64,000 bases of DNA from Akanthomyces muscarius (lineage: Eukaryota; Ascomycota; Sordariomycetes; Hypocreales; Cordycipitaceae): contig NC_079245.1 of assembly GCF_028009165.1 (NCBI RefSeq), positions 1 to 64,000 of the forward strand. The letters run 5' to 3'. The notes beneath the pieces were generated by a model, which saw nothing but the letters and a program-made list of their open reading frames with translations, made no database searches and was not told the origin of the DNA. A program made the position numbers and the translations under genes. Of the stretch, positions 9,011 through 20,857 are shown one piece after another; within the stretch, counting starts at the first letter, position 1, and every line of letters starts with the position of its first letter.

Positions 9011-10017
9011 TCAACCATCCGCTGAAAACTCCTCTTTGGCTGGGGCAACTGCTTGCAACTCGGCGCCTTCTTCTGCTTCGCATTTGCTGCACGAACAGTG
9101 AAACCCCCACAACGAGCGTAAATGCTGGCGGCGTGATTGGAGGGCCATCGCGGGCTGCAGATACGATATTGTGATTTCTGTCCCGGCGAAAATCGTCGTC
9201 GTAGCCGTCACATATTGCGTAAGGGAAGCCACATCGAAATGATATGCAGCGTTGGGCCCGCAGTCGTGGTTCAGCATCTTCCATAGGTCAGCGTCTGAGT
9301 GGTGCTAGATCTCGCGCTAGCCTGTCAGTGTGGTGCGCCACGTACTGAAATATCCGGGAAAACGGCGTGGTATGCCTTGTCCCCGACCATCACCGCAAAC
9401 GCGTTGGTTCGAATCCGATCCGTCAAGGCGTCGACTTGCCCAGCACCGTCTAGCTGCCAAAACATGGAGCGCGTTCGTAGAGGCAGTGCGGCGACCGCCT
9501 CGTGGTGAACCTCCACCCACTGCGCCCTGTCCAGGTCTGTGTACACGTCCAAGTCAAGCAGCAGCACCGGCCGACGAGCCATGACTACATCTCCGCGCTG
9601 CAGCGTCCGCGTAGCGATCAGACCGCGGCCCCGGCCGGGAGTGTTGACCACGTCGAGCAAGCCGGCCTCTTCCGTGTTTTGCGTGGAAAAAGCATCTTCT
9701 TCATAAAACGCCGCTAGTCGTCCAAGGTAGTCGGCCTGGTCGGCTGTTCCCAGTACGCCTATGCCGCCGTGACTTCCAAACTCGTGCGAAGAATATAGAT
9801 GAAAAGAGCCTAAGGACTTTTGCAACCTGGCCGGTAGCGCCTTTCGCCCTAGTGTTAGACGTCGCAGCACGCCCGGCGCTGGGCAATTGGTCCCCTCGGC
9901 TTGCCGCGCATAGGGCCATCCGGCCGACAGAAGCCGTGGCGCCCACAAGCACGCTGTACAATCACGTACCTGATCTGTGAGCAGCAGCAAAGAAGGCAGC
10001 AGTCCCGAGAGCTTCAT
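9011..10017 (-). CDS. SET-domain protein, probably 3'-truncated
   Basis: Two exons, 10017-9346 and 9277-9011, with a 68-bp intron (gtacgt donor, ctgac branch) joining in phase. The ATG at 10017 is preferred because it gives a hydrophobic leader (MKLSGLLPSLLLL); the frame is open further upstream. The SET core is recognisable: a GRGRGLIATRTLQRGDVVMA entry segment, then LNHDCGPNA (the NHxCxPN cofactor loop), GTEITISYL, and a post-SET Cys cluster WGFHCSCSKC. SET domains transfer methyl groups to lysines. In fungal relatives of this type the chain normally continues well beyond the post-SET cysteines. Here a TGA follows about 20 residues later, and no convincing further exon was found between 8480 and 9010, so the 3' end may be lost or spliced in a way I cannot see. 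Confidence 0.7.
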
Positions 10018-10471
10018 GTCTGGCAGACGAAATGCATCCGCGCACGAGCGTACGTTGACGCTCTTTTCATGGTACGGTCGGAAGGGAGGAGACATCGGAA
10101 AGGACTGTATCGTCCGTCCGGACCGCCATACGAGCCACCTTGACACGGCTTCATCTTACGGTGGCGCCGGTGGCCTACCCCACCACGCCGTTGAGCGCTA
10201 ATGCAGACTTGTATGGAAGCTTAGCTTAAGCTTGTCCTAGTGGCGTACAGGGCTTAGGTAGCCCTGCAGCCTGATTTTTTCCGTGGTAGCATGCGCTTTT
10301 GCTACGCTGGTGGCGCGTGACTGTTGTTCTTGTCATAGCCTCGTGAAGCCGAGACGATCGATGGCCTGCTCATTTCCCGATGGGCCTATACAGTCATATA
10401 CAGGGCGGGGCGTGTGGTGCCAGGTCTGACCAGGGTTGTCCATTGGAGTTTGGAAGCAGAGCGAGTGTGGC

Positions 10472-11112
10472 ATGAAAATAAAGTCTGGACGCCGAGCCCC
10501 GAGCCTTTTCCTCTTTCTTCCCATCACCGCCACGCGATACGACATGGGAAAGATTCTCAACTTCACACTCGGTGATCCTCTTGCGGTAAGTTCAATTGGC
10601 TGTCATCCGGCCGACGGCGTAGAGCTGACGCTCGGCAGATCCAACAGTCATGGGTGTTTGACAGAGTCGCTTGCGGGCGTCTACCTGAAGAGTATCACTT
10701 GCCCATATTGTGCCGAGCCACGTTTTCTGCGAAGGAAAGCTCCGATGCTAGCCCCTATCCACTAGGTGCTGGGGATGAGTGGGAGTTGCTCCGGCCCTGC
10801 TGCCCCTTGGATCCTGACACCACGCAAGGCATAGCAAACAGATACTACACAGAGTATAATTGCATATCGAAATACTGTGCTACGTCAAACCAGACGCTCG
10901 CGGAAGGCTGGGAGGATTGTGCCAAGGCTGCGGTGCAATCAGGGGCGAAGAATTCGACGCCCATAACCGTCGACAGTAGGTGTGAATGGGTTGACTATGG
11001 CCTGGTGAAGAAAGGCCGAGAGGCGGAGGGCCAGGGCGCGAGCTTCCGGACTACAAAATCACGGGGCGTGGTGTTTTCGCTCGTGGTGGCTCTCGTGGCT
11101 TACATGGTATAA
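10472..11112 (+). CDS. Small Cys-containing protein with hydrophobic C-terminal tail
   Basis: Two exons joined across a clear 53-bp intron at 10586-10638 (gtaagt donor, ctgac branch, cag acceptor). The ATG at 10543 or 10472 gives ...MGKILNFTLGDPLA then IQQSWVFDRVACGRL. The product has eight or more cysteines in the exported-type part (ILCRATF, RPCCPLD, YNCISKYCATSN, WEDCAK, SRCEW), possible N-glycosylation sites, and ends with a hydrophobic stretch GVVFSLVVALVAYMV, suggesting a GPI-anchored or membrane-held surface protein. No convincing signal peptide is visible at either ATG, so a first exon with the leader may lie upstream and be missed. I do not recognise the function. It lies back-to-back with the SET gene, about 500 bp apart. 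Confidence 0.6.
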
Positions 11113-11755
11113 ATGAAAGTGGATCCATCATAGTTAGGTCGTTGACGGAGCCCGCTCGTAGCGGCCCTGTACAACGACTACGAGCTGCCCTGTCTAGACT
11201 AGGAAGTAATACTACATACACATTCTAAAACCACTATTACTTCCCGGTAGAATAAGTCTTCTATCATACTCCTCACTTCTTCTTCATGACATCTTCCTGT
11301 GACCCATTTTGGGGTGAGATTTATTCACGATGCACCGAGATTCTGCGCCTGCATGGCGTGACACCAGCTCAGCAATCCACGCTTCCTCTTTTTCCACAGG
11401 CAAGAAACAACAATACTTCACGCCGTCTTCAGAAAAGGGACAAGTACCGGCGTCTCCAAGGCAGCAGCCTTATAGACCAAGGTACGCCGCCAAGTCTTTC
11501 ATGGAGACTGGCACGTCACGCGTCATGCACGCCGCCAATAAAATATCATAGTGCTCGCACATAATGCAAACAAATTGGTTGGTTCTACCCTAATCGGCGC
11601 TAGCTGATGGTCGTCCAGACTTTATTGTAAGCCACTACGCCCATTTGCCTAAACCCACTTGCCTGAAATGTCAAGCTTACCTCTCTAGCCAGATAGACCA
11701 GACTTCACACTGGCGAAGCCAGGCAGTCTCTTGATGGCCCTCGACTAAAGCAGAG
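11113..11755. other. Intergenic, nothing supported
   Basis: Two overlapping plus-strand frames of 70-90 codons around 11286-11564 lack domain features, good starts or splice signals and are treated as chance. Confidence 0.5.
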
Positions 11756-13177
11756 TTACTCGGGCGCTGGAGGAACGCCCCCAATACACTCGTCCTCTCC
11801 ATCACCGTCCGGGTCCGGAGTGTTGCAAATAGACTTGTAGCTCGGATGTTGCTGATCCATTGGCTTCATCACTCCATCTTGCCACTCGTACCCTAGTATT
11901 GTTAGTATGAGCGTATAGAAAAGAGCATGAAGAATAAACAAGGACAAGAAAACGGAACGTACGCAGTGCCCACAGAGCAGAAGCCTCGCCGTCGACGAGG
12001 TAGGGCGAAATGCTGCACTTGTCTGTGAGAGTTTCGACATCGCCCTTGCAAGCCGGCACGCTTCCGCCTTTTCCGACAATCTGCAGTTCTGACTTCTTCT
12101 TGGAGATGGTGCCACAGCTTTCGATCAGTTTTGGGAAGAAGACCCATCGCGTCCACATCTCTGGGTCGGCCGCTGGATCAGCTGTGCGCTCGATGGACTC
12201 CATTTTAGCGGAACCATGGCTCCCTATACGCTGATAGTTAGTATGAAGCCCTCATCATGATTCGATAGGGGAGAAAGGCAGACTGACACTCATATGTAAC
12301 ACCTGCTCCGAACACTTCCTTGACCACACCTTCGAGACCGGCGGAGAAGCCTTGGCTGATAGACGTCTCTTTGCCCTTGGTCAAGGCCAGTGCCTGGCCT
12401 GGCGGCTGCGACTCTCCGGCCTCGCCAGGTGCCCGTGTCTCTGGTCCAAGCAGGCCGGTACGTTTCTGCTCGCAGAAGGTCTGGCACGAGTTCATGTTGG
12501 GCCGAATCGGACCGCAGGATCCGTCTTCGTTTAGCGTGATGCCCTCGGGCCTGGGACAATCGGTGCGCGACTTTCCAAAAAAGCTGACCGGGCAATCTGT
12601 TGCGGTCTCGTCGGCCCGGGCACCGAGAGGGCTGTCGCCCACAAACTCGAGCCAGCTTCCTCTGCCGCGTTTTCTCACCGAGCCTGGCGTGTCAGGTGGG
12701 TTCTTGCCGCCAGGTGGCTTGATGTTGATGCCGGCAAAGATCCCGTACGCGGCAAAGGTGAGGTTGTTGACCACGTGCACACCTGTGAACGTCCCAAGCT
12801 TGTTGCAGTCCTTGAATAGCTGGGCGATGCCACGCTTCACCTCACCCTGGGTAATAGTGCGGTTACGCGCGCTGCCGTTGCAGATGGACATGATGGTGGT
12901 GTTATGGCGCTTGTACGCGCATTCATTCATGGCCATGGGCAGTCCCGCTGGGGTAGCGGCCAGGTTCTCCTCCAAGAATCGACCGGCTTCATTGAGATCC
13001 TTCTGCTCCAGACTGTCGCTTGTAAGTTTGCATAACCGATTTTGTATCTGCTAGACGCTTGAAAATAACGCACCCTCTGTCTGCATAGCATTCGCTGTAA
13101 GAGTCGCTGTGGCGTGGTTCTGCAACAGAGCCACATACGACGGAGCTAAGTCCAAGAAGGACGAGAAAACCACGCAT
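11756..13177 (-). CDS. Secreted Cys-rich protein of unknown function, four exons
   Basis: Starts with a signal peptide (MRGFLVLLGLSSVVCGSVA) at 13177. Intron 1 (about 61 bp, gtgcgt...gacag) joins YADRG to LEQKDLNEAGRFLEENLAATP. Intron 2 near 12220-12300 has a ctaac branch, but its donor is ambiguous. Intron 3 is 11893-11962 (gtacgt, ctaac, tag) and joins in phase to GYEWQDGVMKP. The protein ends PPAPE at 11756, about 430 residues in all. It has many cysteines (NECAYK, MSICNG, FKDCNK, TDCPVSFFGKSRTDCPRP, DGSCGP, NSCQTFCEQK) and several NxT/NxS sites, as expected for an extracellular disulfide-bonded protein. I do not recognise a named domain. Good splice sites and no frame breaks argue for a live gene. 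Confidence 0.7.
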
Positions 13178-14911
13178 TTTAAGACCAAACAGGAGCGTTC
13201 GGTAGGAGAAATGCTATTACGCTGCTGATATGAAAGAGAAGCATAAGGGATTCCTCGTCTCTAGGTCAGCGCGGCGAGTATTTATACCTAGCTTTCACGA
13301 TACTGTTGGCCTCTAATCGTATGTTGACAGCTATGAACCATTTCACTAACCTGATCTGTGTACTTACGCAGGAAAAAGTACCATGCTGACGGAGCATGCA
13401 TGACTATATTTCGCGCGGTGGCTTTATGCAGCGGAAAGGCGTCGCCATCGTCGATTATTATGGTCATCTTGCAGGTTCTTTATCCCCGTCGTCGCTCGCG
13501 TAGTAGTATAAGCCACGTACACTGGGCCGGCTGGGGTTTTAGAGCGTACTCTACGGTGAGGTGGATCGTGGCAAGGCTGCTGGGATGGAGATGAACTTCG
13601 AGGACTTTCTTCGTGATCTGTGCTATTGGTGTACCTTGGCGCCACCAATGCGGCGCTAATGCCGCCAAGGCTCAGAATTTGTGTGAAGTGTGACCGTTGC
13701 CAGAGTGCGCTAGGCTGCGCAGCCTGATTTGGACCCATGGCGGCGTCCAGGAGGAGCAAGCCTGGCGGAGGCCGCCATTTATAGCGTATGGGGCTGAACG
13801 AACATAGCTCCGTCCGCCGCTCCGATGGCATGTCACCCAAGGGCATGTTGTGAGGCCGCAACGAGCGACTGGTCTACTACTACTTTATATGCGCGTATCC
13901 ACAATCTACGCTCTGCTAATTTGTCACTTGTTTGAGGATATAGCGGCTTGCTGTTAGATTCCCTTTCTTTCTTAATTTTCCGAATCAACTGGTAGTGATA
14001 GAGTGCCCGTTGGAAGCGGCCCTCTATGAAGGGTCTTAGCTGGACTTCGTTGTCAAGTCGATGGTTGGCATGATATTTGCTATGCTTGAGGCTTATGCTA
14101 AACCACGGCCTGCCTTACTACTCGTAACTCGAAACCCTGTCCAAGTAGTGAGCCATTCCCTGCGCACGTACCCTCCTAATTAGATCCACACGGAAGAATA
14201 TTACGATTAAATGTGTTACCGTGGGCGGATACCTCTTGGCAGGAAGACAATAGTTAAGAGTCCATGGTTGACTTGCTTTACATCGCTCGCTGCACGCTGC
14301 GAAGGATATCCCGCCTCTACCCGGGGCCACAGTGGAAGTCAGGCCAAGTTCACACGCAAGTGCCAGAAGACTGGCAGCCTCTCCCACCTGTGTTGAGGAA
14401 GACCGCGTCTGAATCTAGTACGGTCGGCCAAATAAGGCGCAAGTGAGGACACCGAAGCAATAGCAGGCGGCGACATTGTCGACATCACGTCCCCGTCAAA
14501 CTAAACAAGAACCAGGTTACCAGGGCCGTTTGGCCAATTTTCCTTGCTCACCGCCTAGATAGCGGCGAATTTTAAATGGTCAGCTATGGGTATGCCTTGA
14601 CGAAAGAGCAGATCCAGGATGCCGAGGAGGAAATCTCGCGGGAGGAATCCACATACAGATTCGCTAGACAAGTGGACAGGCCATCCATCGGGCGTCAGTT
14701 AACCAACTAAACAAAAGCCCGACCAATATCGGCCTCTCGTCGACGTAAGGGTTCGTTGGTTCCAACATCAGCTTAGTCGACTGGTCTGGGCGAGGTCACG
14801 GCGGCAGCGTCGGCCGCGTCGGCCGCGTCGGTAGTCGCGACGCCTCATGAACTTGTCACGCGGGAGTAGCGGTACATGGAAGTAGTATTAGCAAATCGTA
14901 TGTTCTTCGCT
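13178..14911. other. Intergenic stretch, possible gene relic
   Basis: A minus-strand frame at 13424-13861 (145 codons) and an overlapping one at 13480-13668 read as moderately protein-like but show no motif, signal peptide or splice structure. 13900-14900 has only short frames. A threefold cggccgcgtcgg repeat lies near 14810. I call no gene here. Confidence 0.4.
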
Positions 14912-17900
14912 CTATAGACTTGCGTCACTATTGTCGCTTTCAGCACCGGCAGTGCTGTTCCCACTGCTGCGCTCTATGTCTTCGTCTTCGTCCGCGCTCT
15001 CGTCACCCTCGTGTAGAGCCCTATCGTCAACATATCTATACGTCTGAGGTGCTTCTGCTTGGTCTAGAAATTCGAAAAGTAGCCGATCATCACCTGACCC
15101 GTTATGCATGCTCTTGATTTCTTCTAAGAGTCTAAGTTTGGTGATAATCAGGCTCCGTTTACCTGAAGGGTCCTCAAAGAGCTGCTCAATAACGTTAACA
15201 AATTCTTGGAGACGGCATAGCTCACCACGGGCTTGGGCAGACGGCGGTTCGGTGAGCAGAGGCATGGCACCAACGGCAGCTCGGCTGGCGTGCCGCAGAA
15301 AATTCAGGACAGGTAGTGTGGGCAGGATCACGGTCGGCGTCGCCCCCCCATGCGGCGAACCACTCTCGACCGGCACCTCCCACAGCTGAAGGTCGATCGA
15401 ATCCGGATCATTGAAGTTCCAGAAGCCAGATGGTGGACTCCCTGGCAAGCTCAAGTGCCGAGGTCCGGCCACCCGCAAGAGACATGCAAAGCACCTTTGA
15501 AGATCACCAGCCAGGCGCACCACCGTATCCAATGGTTGGCGAGCTACCCAGCCTGTTGTTATGGACAGTCCGCGCACCGCGCGGAAACTTTGGACGAGCT
15601 CTGCATTTCTATAGTGAAGCGCCTGATATGCTCTTTTCCACTTCGGTGAAAGAGGGAAAGCCGTTTTTTTAATCTAGACGTTCGCGTCTTAGTATAATGC
15701 TGAATCTACTCATGACCATCTACGTACCTCGAACGTGTCCGCTAAGTACCGGTATGGGTTAATGAGGGGAGCCCAGAATTGTATGCGAAAGAATGTTGGC
15801 AGATGGTTATAGCAGCAGCTCCGTCCGTGGCTTACGCTCATCTCTTTCGTCCGGTCTGGATTGAACATGACGGTGATGTAGCGACCGATGGTGTCCCGAA
15901 ACAGGTTGCCAAATGGGACCGCGTCCGGGTGGCGCGCTGCGTTGTATAGATCGCGTAGTCGCTCGTAGAAGACCCGGAACGCGTTCCCGGCCCATGTCAC
16001 TTTGTTCGGCGTCTCGAACAGTGTGTCGAACACATTTCTGCTCCATAGCTGCTCTTTGGGAGCCCGTTTTGCCATCCAGTTTGGTAGGCCCGTAGGGAGG
16101 TGTGGTGTGCTGTCCGGCGTCCCTGCGAGCTGCCGAATCTCCCACGCCTCGTCCAGAATATCCAGTATAGTATGCGGGGTGACCATGCGCCCAGTAGGAG
16201 TTTGAATGGACTCGAGAGCTGTCGCGAGCGAGTTTGGTCCATTGGGATACTTACGCCGTATTTGGCTGTTCTTTACTTGGTCGTATTCCTCCAATGCCTT
16301 ACGCCAATACAGCAACAGCTTGCTCAGCATGTGGAGCCCGTATTCTCTTGCCACCTCCTGCGCTGCAATGTGAACCGCCGTTTTTTCGTCCGTTATGGCT
16401 ATGTGTAAGCTGGCTCGGTCGTGTTCGCGTAGATGTGCTGCTTTGAGCATTAGGTCTTCGATGATGTACGCAGCCGACACGTTACTACACGCAAAAGCCC
16501 GGACACTAGACTGGGCTGCCCATTCCGGGTGCAGAGGATTGCGAGGTATGTACAATTGCAGCAGCTTCGGAATGGACAGGTGACCGTGCATCCAATCGAG
16601 CTGGTCTAGTCTGAGCCAGAGAAGGCCTAAGTCGCAGACCGTTTCGCGTAGGCCGAGTCCACGTCGTGTGTACTGGACACGCCGTCCATCTTTGATCTGC
16701 TTCAACTGCCATTGGTTCTCCCATATCCATTTGTCGGCGAAGTAGTCCCTATCGCTATTTAAGGACGACACGAGCAGTCGCAGGAAAAGCTCGGCGGTAT
16801 AGAAGCACACGAGTGACCGTGAGCTCCGCTTGGCATGGGAAGATGCCTCGTCTTTCTCGCCGCTGTTAGCGAAAATATAGTCGAGTGGTTTGACAAACCG
16901 GCGCGCCATGGTGCAGACAAAGTCATTCACGTCTGCTGTTGGCAACACCCAAAAAGGCTTATGCTCAAGATCTCCCACGGACGTACAAGAGGCACCACCT
17001 ACAGTTTGGTGGTCTAAAGTCCCGTCCTGCTCCCCTCGGTTAAACTTACCACCATGAAGCATCGTGAGGATGGCGTCAAGCCGAAACGTGATCTCTTTGC
17101 GGACGGCGTACCCGTTCGTGGGCGCGTCGTGGTCTGCTACAGCATCAAGATGGCGTTTATTGGCTTCCCACGCCCCCACCAGCTTCCGCCTCTGTGGCGC
17201 CCCGGTAATGGCGCTGGCACGGTCATGGCCCGCAGTGAAAACATCTTTCATCATGGTGTCTGTCAGTGCCAGGGCTGCAAGCGAAGGCGCGGCAAAAGGC
17301 CGGTAATCACTGGCAATGACAGAGAATCGTTCTTTATCACAGTTGTACGCCTTCGCATGGACGACACCTAGTTTTGGACAGCTGGGGTGGCCAGGGTCGG
17401 TTGGTTGGGGCACACGCGCCGCCACACTTCGCACTTTGGCGTCGTAGGTAGCCGCATCACGAAGGTGGTACGTGCGAAAGTACTCGGACTGGAGCCCCAT
17501 ATCTAGCGAAATGTCTCGAAGATCAGCGTGAAATTTCTCTAGACATCGTTTCTTCCACAAAAGTGTGACGGGGACTTCGTCCCGACCCTCTGTGGTGGAC
17601 GCCGTGGCCAGATCGCGGAGCCCGATATCCAACCAGCAGGACCGGAAGTCGAGGAACATCGGGTTGAGTGCGCGCATCACATTGCTCACAAAAAGGTCCA
17701 AGGACTGACCAAGAGTCGGCTGCGCAAAGCTGTTCTTGGTGTCATGGACCTGGAATAACAGTTTGGGGTTCTGGAAGTAGGCAAATGCAGATGCGCCGTT
17801 TATGACGGAAATCCTGATTTGAGCGCATCTTGCCTGGAAGGCCTGCCAAAATTCGCCAAGGTACTGCCCTGGAACGGTGTAGCGTAAGTGGGCGGCACGA

Positions 17901-19930
17901 GAGCTGTCGTCTGCCGACCAGCGGTCCGTCGCTGGTTTCTCCTGATAGGATTTGCACTTGGCATTGGCGATGGCAAATGTGGAAGGCATTTCTTGTCGAA
18001 ACAAAGCCGGTAGCGTGGACTGGACGGCTGGCAAGATAGCACCGTTCACCAGTTCCTCCTGGCGCGCGAGCGACAGGGTGTAGGGAGACTTGGCGGCACG
18101 TTGCTGTCGTGCTCGCTGTGGCTTTACCGGCTTGCCATCGTTGGTGTTGGAAAAAAAGACAAACACGTCCATAGGAATGCCGCCGGCGACGAACGAACCG
18201 AGCAGCGTGTGTCGTGTGTGGCCCAGGTCGACGCCATGCGGCGCGATGATCTGATTCCCCGCGATGGACCGCGTATAGGGCGGGTTGAAGGAGAGCCGGA
18301 ATGAGTTGTTGTCAGGCCGGATGGCGGCGAGGCTTGTGGGGCCGAGCCAAATACTGTCCACATCCCATGCTCTCGTGATGCGCACGTCGTGTATGCGGAT
18401 GTCGCACTCCGACTTGGACAGCGACAGCGATGCTGGTGGTTGGGCAAGAAGTGACTGCCATTGTCGACCCTCGGTTCGCTCGTGCTGCGGTTCCAGTGCA
18501 GGCTCGAGCCTATCTCGGATCCACTGTGTCATTTCCTGTATGGAAAAGCAGTCCCGGTCTACATCAGGCGACTGCTGATGGGGCTCTTGACCTATATGCT
18601 CCGTCAGCTCTGCAGATATGTTGGTATGTAGAGGATACATACAAGCGCAGCGACCAGACAGCGTCTCTTGGAATATGCGCAGGTAGGCATCGGATTGACG
18701 TGAGAGAAAGGTACGACCGGCGGTAGACTCAGCCGACTCAATGGCGGCAACAATCTCATCAAGAGGATGGGGAGCAACGGATGATGCTGACCCAGCTTCA
18801 GTGGGTAGTGCGTGCTGAGGTCCGTCTGGAGAGGACAAAGTCTCGACGCACGGCGTAGAATCGTCCCCAACATACCCCTCCACACTGAGATCCCAACTCT
18901 CATCCGACACAAACAAGCCGGACTCATCTCTCGCACTGCATTCTGGCTCAGAATGGTTGTCTTGGTGCTCACCCGCGCAGTCGCTGACCGTCTCGTTCAC
19001 GTTTTTCGTCTCGTCGGCGGCGGACGGGTGGTCGCGTTCTTCCTCGTCATTCTCTGCGGTGGTACCAAAAAAGGTCTCGCCCGTCGACACAACAATCACC
19101 GATCGTACAAGCGTGGCGTCCGCTCCATTAGCTTCCTCTGCAGTGTGCTCATCGCCCGGGTCGGGCGGGTCGGCCGCTGTGGGGAAGGTCGCACTTGTCG
19201 ATTCGACTGGCGGTTCAATCGGAGCGGGTGACAGGATACGCACTTGACTCTGGGGTGTGTTTGCCTCGTCGATGTGCTCCTGCCAGCGCGTAATGCGCTG
19301 CCTGGCCCTGTGTTGCTGGACTCGACGGGTGGAGGAAGATGTTTTGGTCGCCGACAGTGTAGGTGGAGCGTCTTCACCTCGCTTATCCGGGATAGAGACA
19401 CTGCCAGTAGCAGGCCGTAGAGCAAGGCAAACAGGTGCGCTCTTCACCGTTGTTTTCTCGTGCTCTCTTGAGACTTTCGTTGTTTGGTCTGAGAGGAAGG
19501 CGTTCGGCGTAGGGCTCTTGCGCTCACGGAGGTTGTATCGTTGCTCGGGTGCTGTCAGACATGGTGGACTCTGCCTCGTCAAGTCAGTTGTTTCAACGCG
19601 GCCCAAAGCAGCACTATGAAGACCATATGTCTCGCATGACTTTTGAAGTTCGTTCTTCGAACGGCTTTGTTGGTCTTGCCGTTGACCATCGTCGGTGTCT
19701 GGGACATTGTCTTGTCCGGCATGTGTTGACGCCGCGTTGTCTCTGATCTGCTCTTCAGCATGATCGACTGTGTTTATAATGCTGATGGCAGGTTCTTGCG
19801 CCACATCGGCAATGGTTTGGTCTCGTCTTGCTTGTGCAGCGGCTTGTCGTCGACGGAATGACCGCTGTCTCTCCAATTCCCGCCGAAGTTGTTGCTCTTC
19901 GGAGGTGAGACTCACTTTTCGCCGCGTCAT
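14912..19930 (-). CDS. Very large subtelomeric protein of unknown function
   Basis: Exon 1 runs 19930-15728 (about 1,401 codons) and an intron of ~129 bp (gtacgt donor at 15727, acceptor near 15599) leads in phase to exon 2, which ends at 14912, giving about 1,630 residues. The N-terminus is basic and Gln/Arg-rich (TSEEQQLRRELERQRSFRRRQAAAQARR), likely coiled coil. Residues ~60-420 are Ser/Glu/Asp/Thr-rich and probably disordered. From ~430 to 1,400 the sequence is folded-looking with hydrophobic periodicity, Trp and Cys (for example DVDSIWLGPTSLAAIRPDN, FRLSFNPPYTRS, HGVDLGHTRHTLLGSFVAGG). The tail is acidic (DESADEDEDIERSS). I see no helicase, polymerase, nuclease or recombinase motif. Its 5' end and upstream ~800 bp recur as RIP-degraded copies at 24995-26027 and (upstream part only) 56314-56560, so it belongs to a repeated chromosome-end module. 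This copy is long, open and not RIP-damaged. Confidence 0.75.
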
Positions 19931-20737
19931 GACAATCCTTCAAGTCACGTAGTTGGGTACCTGTATACACGTTTTATTTTCCAACTTGGTTATTATTATA
20001 GCAAGAGAGGATAGAGATGGCTGTGTTGGGTCCTATTGCAACCGCATCCTTTTATCTAGGGTAGTGCCCCCGGGCGCAGACAGGAAAGAATGTGCGACGA
20101 CACCACCGCTTGGCCATTGTTGTCTCTTTCCACCCCCTATTCTGCGCCTGTGCACTCGCCGTAAAAAGAACGAGCGGGTGCAGTGTGATAACGCGTCGCA
20201 GTTGAACAGATCATCTCTTCTTTGTTTACACATGGCCGTCACAATCACACGAGGCTGAGCTATGGACAAGGGGTCCGACCAAGCATTTCGACCAACGGGA
20301 GGTACTGTGGCTTTGACAGGGGTACCGACCATCCATTTCCATGGTCTGCATTGGCTGCCTTGCCCTCGGTGGGGAAAACGCGCTCGCCAGAAGCCGGGAT
20401 GTGTAACGCTGCGGCCCGTGCCGTATCGCAGCTTGACATCTGCGTCGTCTCGAGTCAGATCTGCTTCTGCTCCATCCTACCGCACGTTAACAGGAAGATG
20501 GCATGCGCAATCCGGAATACCACTGATTTGCAGTCTAAAATCTTCGTAGAGCCGACCAAAATGTCCATTACAGCCTGCTGCAGTCAGCTATCAACTTTTA
20601 AGAGCGTGCATCTTTACCGCCCGTTCGCTGTTCCCACCTCTTGCTCTTACTCTTGCTAGTCACTTCACTTTTTTTTCTGCCAAGTTTTTTTCTATTTGCT
20701 ATCTAACTGTCTAACCCGACCCCAAACCGCCCTCTAA
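19695..20737 (-). repeat. Subtelomeric module, intact copy (5' end of large gene plus upstream region)
   Basis: This segment aligns over its length with 24995-26027, allowing for many C-to-T and G-to-A changes, and its right ~240 bp aligns in reverse with 56314-56560. It contains the first ~79 codons of the large gene and its upstream region. The right edge ...ccgccctctaata is shared with the copy at 26027, where telomeric CCCTAA follows directly; here a LINE fragment sits between. Confidence 0.8.
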
Positions 20738-20841
20738 TAGGACACTCTCCTCTTTACTTTCTTTCCTTACTATTACTTTCTCTAAATGTATTATTAGAAA
20801 ATTCCCGAGCGAGCTAGCTTAGATAACTCAATTTACAGTTT
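20738..20841 (+). mobile_element. 5'-truncated LINE 3' end
   Basis: About 104 bp nearly identical to 7027-7130: starts ggacactctcctc, includes cccgagcgagctagctta, and ends tttacagttt. It is followed at once by telomeric repeats. A short 3' fragment is the normal outcome of incomplete target-primed reverse transcription, so this is an independent insertion at telomere repeats, not a duplication of the whole left region. Confidence 0.85.
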
Positions 20842-20857
20842 CTAACCCTAACCCTAA
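20842..20857 (+). repeat. Interstitial telomeric repeat
   Basis: ctaaccctaaccctaag marks the border between the LINE fragment on the left and the RIP-degraded TLH-type gene on the right. The C-rich strand is the plus strand, consistent with a former left-arm-type end. Confidence 0.8.

Noticed and set aside
8505..9101. Plus-strand frames opposite the end of the SET gene
   Set aside because: No motif or splice support; they overlap the SET gene on the opposite strand.
13424..13861. Minus-strand 145-codon frame
   Set aside because: No leader, motif or convincing splice signals; two overlapping frames look equally plausible, so no gene was called.
16000..19800. Many antisense frames over the large gene
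   Set aside because: Codon-structure shadows of a 4.2-kb open exon; none has independent support.
20222..20659. Plus-strand 145-codon frame upstream of the large gene
   Set aside because: It lies in the duplicated 5' flank, has no recognisable features, and its frame is not kept in the other module copies.
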